Notes: generated from the letters alone by a model not told the origin. A DNA stretch of 64,000 nt from Pedobacter borealis DSM 19626 (GCF_000708285.2 NZ_JAUG01000032.1:1-64000), one strand, 5' to 3'; numbered from the stretch's first letter, positions 46,477 to 55,846 are shown. A program made the numbers and translations.

Positions 46477-46869
46477 ATGCCAAATATTTTATCAGACCAG
46501 GAAACCATTCTCCTGATTGCCGACCTAGAAGAAAAATTATTAGATGGATTTAAAAGAACAGACCTGAAGATACTCGATTTATTGTTTGCCGATGGAATGC
46601 TTTTTCATGATCAATATGGGAATGTGTTGGATAAAGAGATGGATCTGGATGTCTACCGGAGTGGCATGATCAAAATTACCAAAATCAATGTATCCAAACG
46701 GGAAATACGTGTTTTTGAATCTATTGTTATTGTTTCTGCAAGTCTTTTTATTAAGGGAAGTTATTCAAATATTTTACTTAACGGCAAATATCAATGGTTA
46801 AGGGTTTGGGGTAAAGTGAGAGAAGATTGGAAAGTAATTTCTGCCAGCTGTACAAGCATTTCAGTATAA
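46477..46869 (+). CDS. DUF4440/SnoaL-like protein
   Basis: 130 residues. NTF2-like fold typical of DUF4440: LEEKLLDGFKRTDLKILDLL, FADGMLFHDQYGNVLDKEM, IVIVSASLFIKGSY and WLRVWGKVREDWKVISASCT. Cytoplasmic, function unknown; could be a small ligand-binding or enzyme scaffold. Lies between the esterase and GH127 genes on the same strand. Confidence 0.8.
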   Translation: MPNILSDQETILLIADLEEKLLDGFKRTDLKILDLLFADGMLFHDQYGNVLDKEMDLDVYRSGMIKITKINVSKREIRVFESIVIVSASLFIKGSYSNILLNGKYQWLRVWGKVREDWKVISASCTSISV

Positions 46870-47199
46870 AATATTTGCTTAAAAATAAGAACGGGGAATA
46901 ACCAATGGCTATCCCCCGATTCTAAATTAACGCTCTCTAGATCTAATATAGAACTAATCTCAGTTTCAACCAAAAGCTTGATAAGCGAACGAGGTCAATG
47001 CTTACCCTGGCAAGTTAAAAATAGGTATATATCACAATCTGGTGTAAACCTCCAGGCTTGCAAACTGTATAATTTTTTACCTTTCAATTTATTATTTTCA
47101 GCGCTTAGGTTTGCTTTAACCAACTTAACATTGCTTTTTGAACTGTTTGAATATAAGATTACTAAATCGTTTTAATATTCGCTCATATTTATTAGTTTT
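46870..47199. other. Gap before GH127
   Basis: A hairpin with arms CGGGGAATA and TATCCCCCG (46891-46919) follows the DUF4440 gene but lacks a T run. The remaining 280 bases are AT-rich with no gene recognised; TTTG at 47110 with TTTTTG about 20 bases later is a weak promoter candidate. Confidence 0.35.
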
Positions 47200-47229
47200 A
47201 TGAAATATTACCTAACCAATAATCCTTTT

Positions 47230-49740
47230 ATGAAAAGAATATTTACCTCAATCTATTTTCTGGTTTCCTGTCTATCTATTCATACTTTAAATGCCCAGAA
47301 TTTAACTGAATTCAACAAAAAACCCTTAAAACAGCATGTTTATATGCAATTGCCCATAGGGAGTATTAAAGCCAAAGGATGGTTGTTAAAGCAACTAGAG
47401 CAGCAAAGAGATGGTGCAACGGGAATGGCAGAAGAGCTATACCCTGAAAAAGATAATCTGGGCAAAAACTCCGATTGGCTAGGAGGCGATGGAAATGGAT
47501 GGGAGCGGGTACCATATTATGTTAAAGGTTTGGTAGCATTGGCTTATACCTTAGATGATCCTACGCTAAAAGCAAAAGCACAAAAGTACATCGATTGGAC
47601 TTTGAACAATCAACAAGCCAACGGATTATTTGGCCCACCGAAAATGAAAGATTGGTGGCCACGCATGCCAATGATGTATGCTTTGCAAAGCTATTACGAG
47701 GCCACAAATGATAAAAGGGTAATTCCTTTTCTCTCAAAATATTTCAAATATGAACTGGCTAATCTTGATGGCGATCCATTAAAGGAATGGGGTAAATCAA
47801 GAGCAGGCGATAATATGGAAATAGCCATTTGGCTTTACAATAAAACCGGCGATCAGGATTTATTACGACTCGTAGAAAAGTTAAAACAACAGGCATACCC
47901 TTGGATCGATATTTATAGCAATAACGGGTTTTACTTTTTTGGTGATGATTTTCAGCCAAAACATATGGTTAATGTAGCTCAAGCCTTAAAGTTCCCAGTG
48001 CTTTATGCTCAACTTCAAGATCGTCCTTCTAATCTTGAAGCACTTTCCAAAGGTATAGCGAACATTATGCACGACCATGGTCAGCCAGAAGGTTTAGGTT
48101 CAGGGACTGAATTTCTGGCGGGTACAAGCAGCATAGAAGGAGTAGAAACCTGTACTGTGGTAGAATGGATGCAGAGTTTAGAAACTGCGGCAAAGGTTAT
48201 TCACGATGTCAGTATTGGCGATCAGTTGGAAAAAGTGGCCTTTAATGCTTTACCTGCTCAGTTTAGCAGGGATTTTAAAAACCATTCATATTATACATTA
48301 CCCAATCAGGTTCAAAGCATTCATGGGGAGCACGGCTTTAATCAAGATTATGGTTCAGGGATTGTTTCTAGTCCCTATTCAGGTTATGGGTGCTGCCGCT
48401 ATAACATGCATATGGGCTGGCCTTATTTTGTAAAAAGTAGTGTAGTGGCTACCCCTGAGAACGGCTTGGCAGTAATTACCTATGGCCCAATGGAAATAGA
48501 AACTGTGTTAGCCAACAATAAAAAAATAAAAATTACCGAAGAAACCAATTATCCCTTCGAAGAACAGATCAGGTTAAAAATGGGGCTTACCACTTCTATG
48601 TCCTTTCCATTGATTTTAAGAATCCCAGCTTGGAGTGTAAAACCTAGCATAAAATTAAATGGAACTATCTTAAAAGGAGTAAAAGCCGGTGAAATGTTTA
48701 CCATATCCCGCGAATGGAAAAATCAGGATCAATTAGAACTGAATTTCCCGATGCAAATTACTACTCAGGCTCAAGTAAACAATTCCGTTAGTGTAGAACG
48801 TGGGCCTATTGTGTATGCCTTAGAAATTAAGGCAGTAGATAAGGTAACTAAAACACATCCGGTTGCTGGCTTTACAGACTACGAAATCCGTCCGGAATCG
48901 GCATGGAACTATGGTTTAGTATTAGATAAAGGTAATTTAAGCGACGTTAATGTGGTGAGCGCTACAATGCCCGAAAATCCTTTTATTGCCGCGAATGCAC
49001 CGGTTAAATTAAAGGTTCAGGCAAAAAAGATTCCGTCCTGGACGCTAGGATACAACAAAGTAGCTGCTTTTGATGTGCCTTTTAGTCCAGTTTCCTCAGC
49101 CGAAAAGCAGGAAGAAGTTACCTTGGTACCTTATGGATCTGAAAATATACGCTTAAGCTGTTTTCCTGTAATCGGTCAGCCAAAAAAAATAAATAAGGCT
49201 TTGGTCGAAAATTTTGATCACGGAATGGCCAATAATTGGGTTTTTTATGGAGGTGGCTGGTTTTGGAAAGATGGACAGGTTAATTCGGCATCAAACGCAG
49301 GCTCTGGTGGTTATGGCATAAATGGATCTAAATATGTGGCTAATGGAACAGATTTTACAGATTTTACTTACCAGGTAAATGTTAAAATCAATACTGCCGG
49401 TGATGCTGGTTTAATGTTCAGGGTTTCTGATCCGGCAATTGGTGCCGATGCTTACCAAGGGTATTATGTGGGGTTGGATCAGTCTAATGGAATGGTACTG
49501 TTGGGAAAAGCTAACGGAAAAAAATGGACCGCTATAAGTTCAGGGAAATATCCTGTTGAAATGAACAAAATGTATACCTTAAAGATAGTGGCGAAAGGAG
49601 ATAAATTTGATGTTTTTATAAACGGGTCGGCAAACCCCATTCTTTCTGCAACAGATAGTCAATATCAATCTGGTAGTATAGGATTAAGAACGTATAAAGC
49701 TTTGGCTAGCTTCGATTCGGTAAAGATTAATGCTTTTTAA
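47230..49740 (+). CDS. GH127 beta-L-arabinofuranosidase with C-terminal LamG-like domain
   Basis: 836 residues from ATG 47230, chosen because a signal peptide (KRIFTSIYFLVSC...NAQ) starts there; 47200 is an alternative. GH127 core: GWERVPYYVKGLVALAYTLD, HGQPEGLGSGTEFLAGTS, then VETCTVVEWM and GCCRYNMHMGWPYF, which supply the Glu-Cys and Cys-Cys ligands of the catalytic zinc and nucleophile Cys. Residues about 660-836 form a beta-sandwich (FDHGMANNWVFYGGGWFWKD, AGLMFRVSDP, YYVGLDQSNGMVLLG) like LamG/DUF1080 domains. Removes beta-L-arabinofuranose from plant glycans. Monocistronic. Confidence 0.9.
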   Translation: MKRIFTSIYFLVSCLSIHTLNAQNLTEFNKKPLKQHVYMQLPIGSIKAKGWLLKQLEQQRDGATGMAEELYPEKDNLGKNSDWLGGDGNGWERVPYYVKGLVALAYTLDDPTLKAKAQKYIDWTLNNQQANGLFGPPKMKDWWPRMPMMYALQSYYEATNDKRVIPFLSKYFKYELANLDGDPLKEWGKSRAGDNMEIAIWLYNKTGDQDLLRLVEKLKQQAYPWIDIYSNNGFYFFGDDFQPKHMVNVAQALKFPVLYAQLQDRPSNLEALSKGIANIMHDHGQPEGLGSGTEFLAGTSSIEGVETCTVVEWMQSLETAAKVIHDVSIGDQLEKVAFNALPAQFSRDFKNHSYYTLPNQVQSIHGEHGFNQDYGSGIVSSPYSGYGCCRYNMHMGWPYFVKSSVVATPENGLAVITYGPMEIETVLANNKKIKITEETNYPFEEQIRLKMGLTTSMSFPLILRIPAWSVKPSIKLNGTILKGVKAGEMFTISREWKNQDQLELNFPMQITTQAQVNNSVSVERGPIVYALEIKAVDKVTKTHPVAGFTDYEIRPESAWNYGLVLDKGNLSDVNVVSATMPENPFIAANAPVKLKVQAKKIPSWTLGYNKVAAFDVPFSPVSSAEKQEEVTLVPYGSENIRLSCFPVIGQPKKINKALVENFDHGMANNWVFYGGGWFWKDGQVNSASNAGSGGYGINGSKYVANGTDFTDFTYQVNVKINTAGDAGLMFRVSDPAIGADAYQGYYVGLDQSNGMVLLGKANGKKWTAISSGKYPVEMNKMYTLKIVAKGDKFDVFINGSANPILSATDSQYQSGSIGLRTYKALASFDSVKINAF

Positions 49741-49814
49741 CATCGGTTCAGGCTGGTATTGAACTTTGCGGCAAGGAATTTGTTAACCTATCATCAATAA
49801 ATAAAAATAAGATT

Positions 49815-50678
49815 ATGAAATTATACAAATCAATTCCTATAATGCTCTTTGCCCTTGCGCTTGCAGCTGGTTGTGTAAGCAATAAGAAATATGCAGAACT
49901 TCAGGATACTTATGCTAAGCTGAGAGAAAGGAACCAGGAATTAAGTAATAAATACCAGGATAGTCAACGCGAGCTTAGTGGCAGCACCAGCAGGGTTAAA
50001 AGTTTGGAAGAGCAGATCGCATCAGAAAAAGCCAATGTAACTGCATTGCAGGATGCTTTGAACAAATGTTTAAATTCTAGTAGCCAGGGCAATGTTAACA
50101 TTTCGAAACTGGTTGATGAAATTAACAGTTCGAATAAATACATCAAACAACTGGTAAATGCCAAAAATAAAAGTGACTCACTTAATATGGTGTTGACTAA
50201 TAATTTGACGCGATCATTAAGTAAAGAAGAGTTGGGAGATGTTGATGTACAAGTGCTTAAAGGCGTAGTTTATATCTCTTTGGCTGATAACATGTTGTAT
50301 AAATCAGGCAGTTACGAAGTTTCTGATAAAGCAGGAGAAACTTTAAACAAAATTGCTAAAATCATTAAAGATTACGATACTTATGATGTGCTGATTGAAG
50401 GTAATACCGATAATGTGCCTATCGCTCAAACCAATATCCGAAACAACTGGGATTTAAGTGCCTTGCGTGCTTCATCAGTGGTTCAGGTATTGCAAACCAA
50501 ATATGCTGTCGATCCTAAGCGGTTAACCGCAGGCGGACGTGGTGAATTTAATCCAATTGCTGATAATACAACAGTAGGAGGGAAAGCGAAAAACAGGCGT
50601 ACACAAATCATTATTACACCTAAGTTAGATCAGTTTATGGATCTGATCGGAAAAGCGCCTGAGCAATCTCAAAAATAA
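49815..50678 (+). CDS. OmpA/MotB-type lipoprotein with coiled coil
   Basis: 287 residues. Lipobox LAAGC near residue 20, then a coiled coil from about 25 to 125 (ELQDTYAKLRERNQELSNKY, SLEEQIASEKANVTALQDAL) and an OmpA domain (about 145-275: VYISLADNMLYKSGSYEVSD, LIEGNTDNVPI, NNWDLSALRASSVVQVL, NRRTQIIITPK). Anchors the outer membrane to peptidoglycan. Monocistronic with a terminator 22 bases downstream. Confidence 0.9.
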   Translation: MKLYKSIPIMLFALALAAGCVSNKKYAELQDTYAKLRERNQELSNKYQDSQRELSGSTSRVKSLEEQIASEKANVTALQDALNKCLNSSSQGNVNISKLVDEINSSNKYIKQLVNAKNKSDSLNMVLTNNLTRSLSKEELGDVDVQVLKGVVYISLADNMLYKSGSYEVSDKAGETLNKIAKIIKDYDTYDVLIEGNTDNVPIAQTNIRNNWDLSALRASSVVQVLQTKYAVDPKRLTAGGRGEFNPIADNTTVGGKAKNRRTQIIITPKLDQFMDLIGKAPEQSQK

Positions 50679-50697
50679 AATCAGAAATAATAATCAT

Positions 50698-50733
50698 TTT
50701 AAAGGGTTGAAATTAATTTTTCGACCCTTTTTT
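50698..50733 (+). terminator. Terminator after the OmpA/MotB lipoprotein
   Basis: AAAGGGTTGAAA pairs with TTTCGACCCTTT (one G-T pair), followed by T residues to 50733. Confidence 0.85.
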
Positions 50734-50798
50734 ATTTGTAAAACTTTCTCTTTTCCCTTTTATATTTTGCTAATTTTGCACGCGCTTCAGTACAGGTT

Positions 50799-51380
50799 AT
50801 GAGAAAACGGATAAGAAAACACCTTCGCACAGCAAAATATATTGTTTACAAAGAAACTTTAGTCGATTTTAAAGAACACGTTTGGACATTTATTGGAGCG
50901 TTTTTAGGTATTGGCATTATTGGCTTACTCCATTCTAAATACTTTACCGCCAACGATAACCTGTTTCTCATCGGTTCATTTGGTGCCTCATCGGTACTTA
51001 TTTATGGAATTATAAACAGCCCACTGGCACAGCCGAGGAATTTAATCGGTGGGCATGTGGTTTGTGCATTGGTAGGCGTTACCATTCATAAACTTATTCC
51101 CGGCGAAGTGTGGTTATCTTCTGCCTTGTCGGTTTCTTTATCCATTGTATTGATGCAGATTACCAAAACATTGCATCCCCCAGGTGGGGCGACCGCACTT
51201 ATCGCCAATATCGGTTCGGCTAAAATACAATCGTTAGGTTATTTGTATGTACTGTGCCCGGTTTTGTCTGGCGCCAGTATTTTACTCTTAGTCGCTATAA
51301 TGATAAACAACAGAACATCGCATCGCAGTTACCCTAATAATAAAAAATGGTATAGGGTTTGGCATCGCTACCGCAGGTAA
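50799..51380 (+). CDS. HPP family membrane protein
   Basis: 193 residues, four membrane helices. Signature HPPGGATALIANIGS (about residue 126) and PLAQPRNLIGGHVVCALVG define the HPP family, plant and cyanobacterial members of which transport nitrite. A basic tail (NRTSHRSYPNNKKWYRVWHR) faces the cytoplasm. Monocistronic. Confidence 0.88.
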   Translation: MRKRIRKHLRTAKYIVYKETLVDFKEHVWTFIGAFLGIGIIGLLHSKYFTANDNLFLIGSFGASSVLIYGIINSPLAQPRNLIGGHVVCALVGVTIHKLIPGEVWLSSALSVSLSIVLMQITKTLHPPGGATALIANIGSAKIQSLGYLYVLCPVLSGASILLLVAIMINNRTSHRSYPNNKKWYRVWHRYRR

Positions 51381-51600
51381 AATATATCTCGATAACCATA
51401 TTGATATGACGATTTTAGCCTATTATAAATGTATATTTGATTATATCAGTAATTAATAATCTAATTACATTGCTTTTCTCTCGCTGATATACCATTGCGG
51501 TATTCTCTAATCTTAAATTTTAGATGAGTATTTTTTTATTCCAATCACCGAATTGTTTATGCAATGATGATTGGTCTTATCAAACTGTAATCATTTAAAG

Positions 51601-51732
51601 ATGAGTAGAGACAAAAAGAAAGAGGCTGGTGTTAATAAAAAAGCACCGTCTGATTATCAATCAGGAAAAGGTAAGTCGGCAAAGGTCGAGACAGATCTAT
51701 TTGCAAAAAAGCCAGGTAAAAATGGCAAGTAA
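51601..51732 (+). CDS. Small basic hypothetical protein, 43 residues
   Basis: ATG 51601 to TAA 51732. The product begins MSRDKKKEAGVNKK and ends LFAKKPGKNGK; very Lys-rich and likely disordered. The last 11 bases overlap the start of the next gene (ATGGCAAGTAA), a layout that favours translational coupling. Not recognised. Overlap and codon use make it plausible, not proven. Confidence 0.5.
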   Translation: MSRDKKKEAGVNKKAPSDYQSGKGKSAKVETDLFAKKPGKNGK

Positions 51733-52042
51733 CGATCCGAAAGTTCAGGCAAAAGTTTTTTTGTACGAACTTAATAATACAAGGCACGAATATGGTTTTT
51801 CTGCAACTGAAGAATGGACTTTAGATTTGGCGACAAATAATCAGAAAAAGGACCTGGAGAATAAATATTATCCCTTATTATCCTTAACCATAGTACCAGA
51901 AAATATAATTGGAATACTCGATCTGTTGCAAGAGAAGCTTGGAACCGCAGTTACCAACATCAAGGATAACCTTAATCCCAAGAAAATTTCAAAAGAATCT
52001 GTTAATCTATTGGCTTATTGTACGGGAAGATTAAAGTATTAA
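51722..52042 (+). CDS. Hypothetical protein, 106 residues
   Basis: Start ATG 51722 chosen over an upstream start at 51629 because the upstream part is the other frame of the small basic gene. The product (KVFLYELNNTRHEYGFSATE, EWTLDLATNNQKK, LEKYYPLLSLTI-like strand, LDLLQEKLGTAVTNIKDNL) is a soluble alpha/beta protein with no family I recognise. It probably forms a two-gene unit with 51601-51732. Confidence 0.6.
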   Translation: MASNDPKVQAKVFLYELNNTRHEYGFSATEEWTLDLATNNQKKDLENKYYPLLSLTIVPENIIGILDLLQEKLGTAVTNIKDNLNPKKISKESVNLLAYCTGRLKY

Positions 52043-52078
52043 TTTTAAAATAGAAGAAGCTGTGCCATTGGTATCGAT

Positions 52079-52375
52079 TTGTCATCCTGAGGGTTATTTA
52101 TTTTATAAAAATGAATATAAGTGACAGAGGATTTAAGAGATTAAATCTCCTCAGATTATCGTCATTGCGAGGCGGCCTTTTCAGCCGACAAAGCAATCTT
52201 ACAACTATCGCTAGTAGCGAGCGCTTTAAGATTGCTTCGTGCCTCGCAATGACGACCTTTCTATTGGGGTCTGTCGGTAACTGTCGGAAAAAGGTTTAGT
52301 GCATTTTTAAGCGTTTGGATAAGCTCTCCGTAGGAGTCCTTTGGACAACGCGACAAATTCGATTGAAATAAATTT
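52079..52375. repeat. Composite REP-like element, second copy
   Basis: Blocks TTATTTATTTTATAAAAATG, CGTCATTGCGAGGCGG, GACAAAGCAATCTTACAAC and AAGATTGCTTCGTGCCTCGC recur in the same order as in 24137-24563. CGTCATTGCGAGGC and GCCTCGCAATGACG form a long hairpin. The right edge carries CTCTCCGTAGGAGTCCTTTG. No clear terminal inverted repeat is left. Confidence 0.6.
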
Positions 52376-52376
52376 T

Positions 52377-52442
52377 ATGGCTACAGAGGATGTAGGCCTT
52401 TTAGCAGCGCTTGCTGTTTTTGTTGTGGTTGCCATTTTGTAA
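52377..52442 (+). CDS. Possible 21-residue membrane peptide
   Basis: ATG 52377 to TAA 52442 encodes MATEDVGLLAALAVFVVVAI plus Leu, a short acidic start and one hydrophobic segment. It starts just after a repeat element. Length and lack of other signals make chance likely; listed because one-helix micropeptides are easily missed. Confidence 0.2.
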   Translation: MATEDVGLLAALAVFVVVAIL

Positions 52443-52582
52443 TTCTTTATATTATATATAAAGAGCCATTGCATTGATGAAAAGGTTTAACCATCTCATT
52501 TAAGCGCAAAGAAGTACTCGCCGCCGTTAATACGCTAAATGAAATATAATTTTCTAATCAGATAATTATACCGATTTAACAA

Positions 52583-52783
52583 TCAGGAAATGCTGATTTT
52601 TTTCTTTTGCTGGTTTAAATAAGCTGTAATTTGATTTAACATAATGCTTCTTGTTGCCCTAACCGCAGATTTCAAAACTTCAGAACTTACGCCTAAACGC
52701 TTAGCCCAATAATTTCGATCCGTTTCTTCGGATAATAAGATGATTTCTTCTTTAATGCTCGGGGTTTGGATGAGATTTTTCAT
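52583..52783 (-). CDS. DUF3606-like small protein
   Basis: 66 residues from ATG 52783 (frame open to 52819). EEIILLSEETDRNYWAKRLG followed by VSSEVLKSAVRATRSIMLNQ and ITAYLNQ fits the DUF3606 pattern (helix, YW...GVS..EL..AV..V....V..YL). Such proteins are small, cytoplasmic and of unknown role. Monocistronic. Confidence 0.65.
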   Translation of the reverse strand: MKNLIQTPSIKEEIILLSEETDRNYWAKRLGVSSEVLKSAVRATRSIMLNQITAYLNQQKKKISIS

Positions 52784-53007
52784 GATTGGGATGATTAATT
52801 CAGTTAATAACACGCACAAGCTCGATTTGGTTCAATAAAAATAGTTTTTTTATTTGTAATAACAATTTGTAAACCAGCTGTTTGAAAAAAAAAATAACAT
52901 TTAAATCATAATTAAAATAAAGTCAAAATCGTTCATTCTCTTCTATTAATTCGTTTTAGTAATCATAAATGGTATATGAAATATTAATAACTATACAAAA
53001 AAAATAA

Positions 53008-53035
53008 TTTTATGTATCTTTAATTATACATAAAA
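53008..53035. promoter_or_regulatory. Inverted repeat upstream of the OB-fold-like gene
   Basis: TTTTATGTAT (53008-53017) and ATACATAAAA (53026-53035) are perfect 10-bp arms around CTTTAATT, 39 bases before the ATG. TATCTTTA inside it is one mismatch from TAnnTTTG, so this may be an operator over a promoter. Confidence 0.35.
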
Positions 53036-53074
53036 TGACTATAATTGTCTGTTATTTATAAAAAATATTCTGTA

Positions 53075-53290
53075 ATGGGCGATATGAGGAAGGGAGACGT
53101 TACTCAAATTGACTTTGAATATGGACACGGAATCATTATTGACGAAAATGGCCAGGATATTCACTTTCAATTAGATAATATATCTGATCAAATTAATATA
53201 AATTCGAAAATAATTTTTGAAATAGAATTACACAAACGTGGTTTGGTAGCGGTTAACGTTAAATTAGAAATGGAAGAAATAAGCGGTTAG
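53075..53290 (+). CDS. Small cold-shock/OB-fold-like protein
   Basis: 71 residues from ATG 53075; the frame opens at a TTG (53045). MRKGDVTQIDFEYGHGIIID, IHFQLDNIS and SKIIFEIELHKRGLVAVNVK follow the order of a cold-shock domain (KG.V..ID...G.G.I, IHF....I, V.F......G..A..V), although the aromatic RNP residues are not conserved. A nucleic-acid-binding role is possible. Monocistronic. Confidence 0.6.
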   Translation: MGDMRKGDVTQIDFEYGHGIIIDENGQDIHFQLDNISDQININSKIIFEIELHKRGLVAVNVKLEMEEISG

Positions 53291-53326
53291 TTTCACTTGC
53301 CCAAAGCAAATTAATGTTACAGATTA

Positions 53327-55180
53327 TTATGGGGTATTTGTAGTGGGTAAACTGAAATAAAATGTAGAACCTTTACCCAATTTGCTTTCTGCCCAAATTT
53401 TCCCCTGATGCCTTTCAATTACTTCGGCACAAATATACAGGCCAACTCCAAATCCTGCAATTGTTTTAGTGTCGGGGCTCTCTACGCGGTAAAAACGGTC
53501 AAAAAGTTTGGGTATATCATTTTCCCTAATGCCTATGCCTTCATCTTCCACACTAACAATTACATAATCCTTTTGTGTTTCGCACTTTATTGCAATTAAA
53601 GAGTTCTTTTTTGAGTATTTCGCTGCATTTCCAATCAGGTTAGTGATCACATTGCCGATTTTCTCCATATCGGCATTTACCATCATTTCTTCTGTACCAA
53701 CCACCTGGATGAAGTGGCTGGGTAAAACAATTCTATTTTCTTCAGCTATGGTTTTAATCAAAAGAACTAGGTTAAAATTTGTTTTGTTCAATAAAATTTT
53801 GCCAGCTTCTAGTAAGGATACATTTAAAAAGCCATCAATCATTAACGACATTCTTTTTAACTGAACATTTACCTTGTCAAGTATCTGAATGGTGAAGTCG
53901 TTATCCGTTTCTTTAAATTTATGCTGTAAAAGTTGTACATAAGCACTTAAAGATGTTAGTGGAGTTTTAAGCTCGTGACTTACCATACCGATAAAGTCGT
54001 TTTTTCTAATTTCGTCCTGTTTATGTTCTGTAATATCCAAAACAGCTCCGGCAATATAAACGGCTTTTCCTTGTTCGTTATAATAGGCTTTTCCTGCTGT
54101 TCTTAACCATTTGCTTTTAGCGCTTATGCCATTCAAATTAATCTGATATTCGATGTTAAAAGCATTTCTATGGTGTAATGCACGTCTGATGCCACTGGTA
54201 AGGTGCCCGATGTCTTCCATAGATATCAATGATTTGGCTTCTTCTATACCCAACCTGTTATTTTCCAGTTCGTAAATTTGTTGTGCCCTTTCCGATAAAA
54301 GTATCTGTTTGCTTTCCAGATCGATATTCCATGAACCCATTTCTGATGCATCCATGGCTATTTTTAAAATGTCTTTAGCTTTAAGTAGTTCTTTTTTAAA
54401 ATTTACCTGCTCCGTAATATCTTTAATAATCACTAAAATTCTGTTTACTTCATTTTTATCATTTTTTAATGGCTCATAAAAAGCTATAAAATAACCGTCT
54501 GAAATAGGTGTCGAAATTTTTAATTCATTGATTGTTAAGGGTTGGCCGTTTTTAAAAATATCTTTTACATGTGCTACAAGTGCTTGTTGTTTTTCGAGCT
54601 CTGGTCGTGCCTTTTCTTGTGGAATCCCGATTACTTCTTTTCTTGTTTTACCCCAAAGTTTTAATATATTATCGTTTGCATATTCTGTAATAAGCGCTGG
54701 ACCTTTTAATACACACATGCCCAGAGGAGCCTGGTCAAAAAATCCTCTAAAACGTGCTTCACTTTCTGAAAGTTCAAATAAAATATGCTCAAGGTCATTT
54801 TCATCTAACGGAATTTCCCTTAAGGAACAGATGATATATTCAACCGGGCGATCGTTTTGTAATACCGGCGAGAATTCCAATTCCCATTTTACATTTGGCG
54901 AGTTAGAATAGATGGGATGGATAACCAGCGTAGCTTTTGCTTTAAGCTCACTTACTTTCTGAACTGTTTTAATCAGAAGTACCTTTTCAGTAGCAGACAG
55001 GAGGTTTGGGATAATGTTAATATCATAGAATTTTAATTTTCCTCCAACCCGCCCTATTAAAGCTTGGTAAGCATCGTTATGTTCTACCACCACCAATATC
55101 GGTTTTACTTTAAAAATGATTATGGGGTTCGTAGAATGTTTTAACAGTGCTTTTAAGAAAGGAGAGGCTAAATCTATCAT
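53327..55180 (-). CDS. PAS-domain sensor histidine kinase
   Basis: 617 residues from ATG 55180 (frame open to 55204). No membrane helices. Three PAS-type regions (about 10-130; FRGFFDQAPLGMCVLKGPAL; MGSWNIDLESKQILLSERAQ with PAC motif WLRTAGKAYYNEQGKAVYIA) precede the kinase core: H-box FIGMVSHELKTPLTSL, N-box NLIGNAAKYS, G-boxes VEDEGIGI and GFGVGLYI. A cytoplasmic signal sensor; no response regulator gene adjoins, so the partner is elsewhere. Confidence 0.92.
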   Translation of the reverse strand: MIDLASPFLKALLKHSTNPIIIFKVKPILVVVEHNDAYQALIGRVGGKLKFYDINIIPNLLSATEKVLLIKTVQKVSELKAKATLVIHPIYSNSPNVKWELEFSPVLQNDRPVEYIICSLREIPLDENDLEHILFELSESEARFRGFFDQAPLGMCVLKGPALITEYANDNILKLWGKTRKEVIGIPQEKARPELEKQQALVAHVKDIFKNGQPLTINELKISTPISDGYFIAFYEPLKNDKNEVNRILVIIKDITEQVNFKKELLKAKDILKIAMDASEMGSWNIDLESKQILLSERAQQIYELENNRLGIEEAKSLISMEDIGHLTSGIRRALHHRNAFNIEYQINLNGISAKSKWLRTAGKAYYNEQGKAVYIAGAVLDITEHKQDEIRKNDFIGMVSHELKTPLTSLSAYVQLLQHKFKETDNDFTIQILDKVNVQLKRMSLMIDGFLNVSLLEAGKILLNKTNFNLVLLIKTIAEENRIVLPSHFIQVVGTEEMMVNADMEKIGNVITNLIGNAAKYSKKNSLIAIKCETQKDYVIVSVEDEGIGIRENDIPKLFDRFYRVESPDTKTIAGFGVGLYICAEVIERHQGKIWAESKLGKGSTFYFSLPTTNTP

Positions 55181-55204
55181 AAATTTAAGTTGACACTTTT
55201 TCAA

Positions 55205-55766
55205 ATATAATCGTTAAGTAGTTAATCACCAACCGATTTGTAAGGATGATATAATATTTATCATACAGAACGGTATAAATAATAAGTGTGATGTTTTTCT
55301 GTTTGATTGTAAGTAGTTGTGGCTCAGTATTTAGTCCCTGGTTTGTTATCGTTAAATATTCATATATACGAGGGACTATAAAAAATGGTATATAATATTT
55401 CGTTTGCTCTTCAGTTACGAAAGGGCATTCATTCGAGATTATATTTGTAAAATCGCCTTAATGTTTTTATGCAATCGAATTGATTTTATGTTATATCAAT
55501 ATGAAAAAATTGTAAAGTCAAAAGTGTAAAAATCAATAGCCTAATTATAAAGTAGGACCTTACTTGGTGATTATGACTGATTTGTAAGACAATATTAAGT
55601 GAGAATTTGTTGGAAATGATGTCTTTTTAAGTAGAAAAAAAGTTTTTATGTGTTTTTTCTTTAAAATTATTTATCTGTTAATCAGTTGTTTATGTTTTGT
55701 TTTTAAATTAAATGTTTGATTTAAGCGATTTAACATTTCTTGCTTAAATTTTTTTAAAAATTTATA
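55205..55766. other. AT-rich gap between histidine kinase and the small RNA
   Basis: About 560 bases, very AT-rich, holding the kinase promoter on the minus strand. No gene or repeat recognised. Confidence 0.4.
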
Positions 55767-55774
55767 TATATTTG
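55767..55774 (+). promoter_or_regulatory. -7 box of the candidate small RNA
   Basis: TATATTTG matches TAnnTTTG exactly and ends five bases before the first hairpin. TTG at 55740-55742 is a -33 candidate but the spacing (24) is longer than usual. Confidence 0.45.
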
Positions 55775-55778
55775 TTCT

Positions 55779-55846
55779 TACCCTTTCGAGGGTATGTTTT
55801 TCATAGGTAGATGTAGGGTCAGAACAATGTTCTGGCCCTTTTTTGT
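55779..55846 (+). ncRNA. Candidate structured small RNA upstream of ubiX
   Basis: Hairpin 1: TACCCT-TTCG-AGGGTA (55779-55794), a six-pair stem with UUCG tetraloop. Hairpin 2: AGGGTCAGAAC (55815-55825) with GTTCTGGCCCT (55829-55839), eleven pairs, followed by six T: a strong terminator. It comes after an exact -7 box and 33 bases before the ubiX start, with no open frame inside. Either a separate RNA of about 70 nt or a leader/attenuator for ubiX. Confidence 0.55.

Noticed and set aside
46978-47175. 65-residue frame before GH127
   Set aside because: Non-ATG start, no family, lies in an AT-rich gap that must hold the GH127 promoter.
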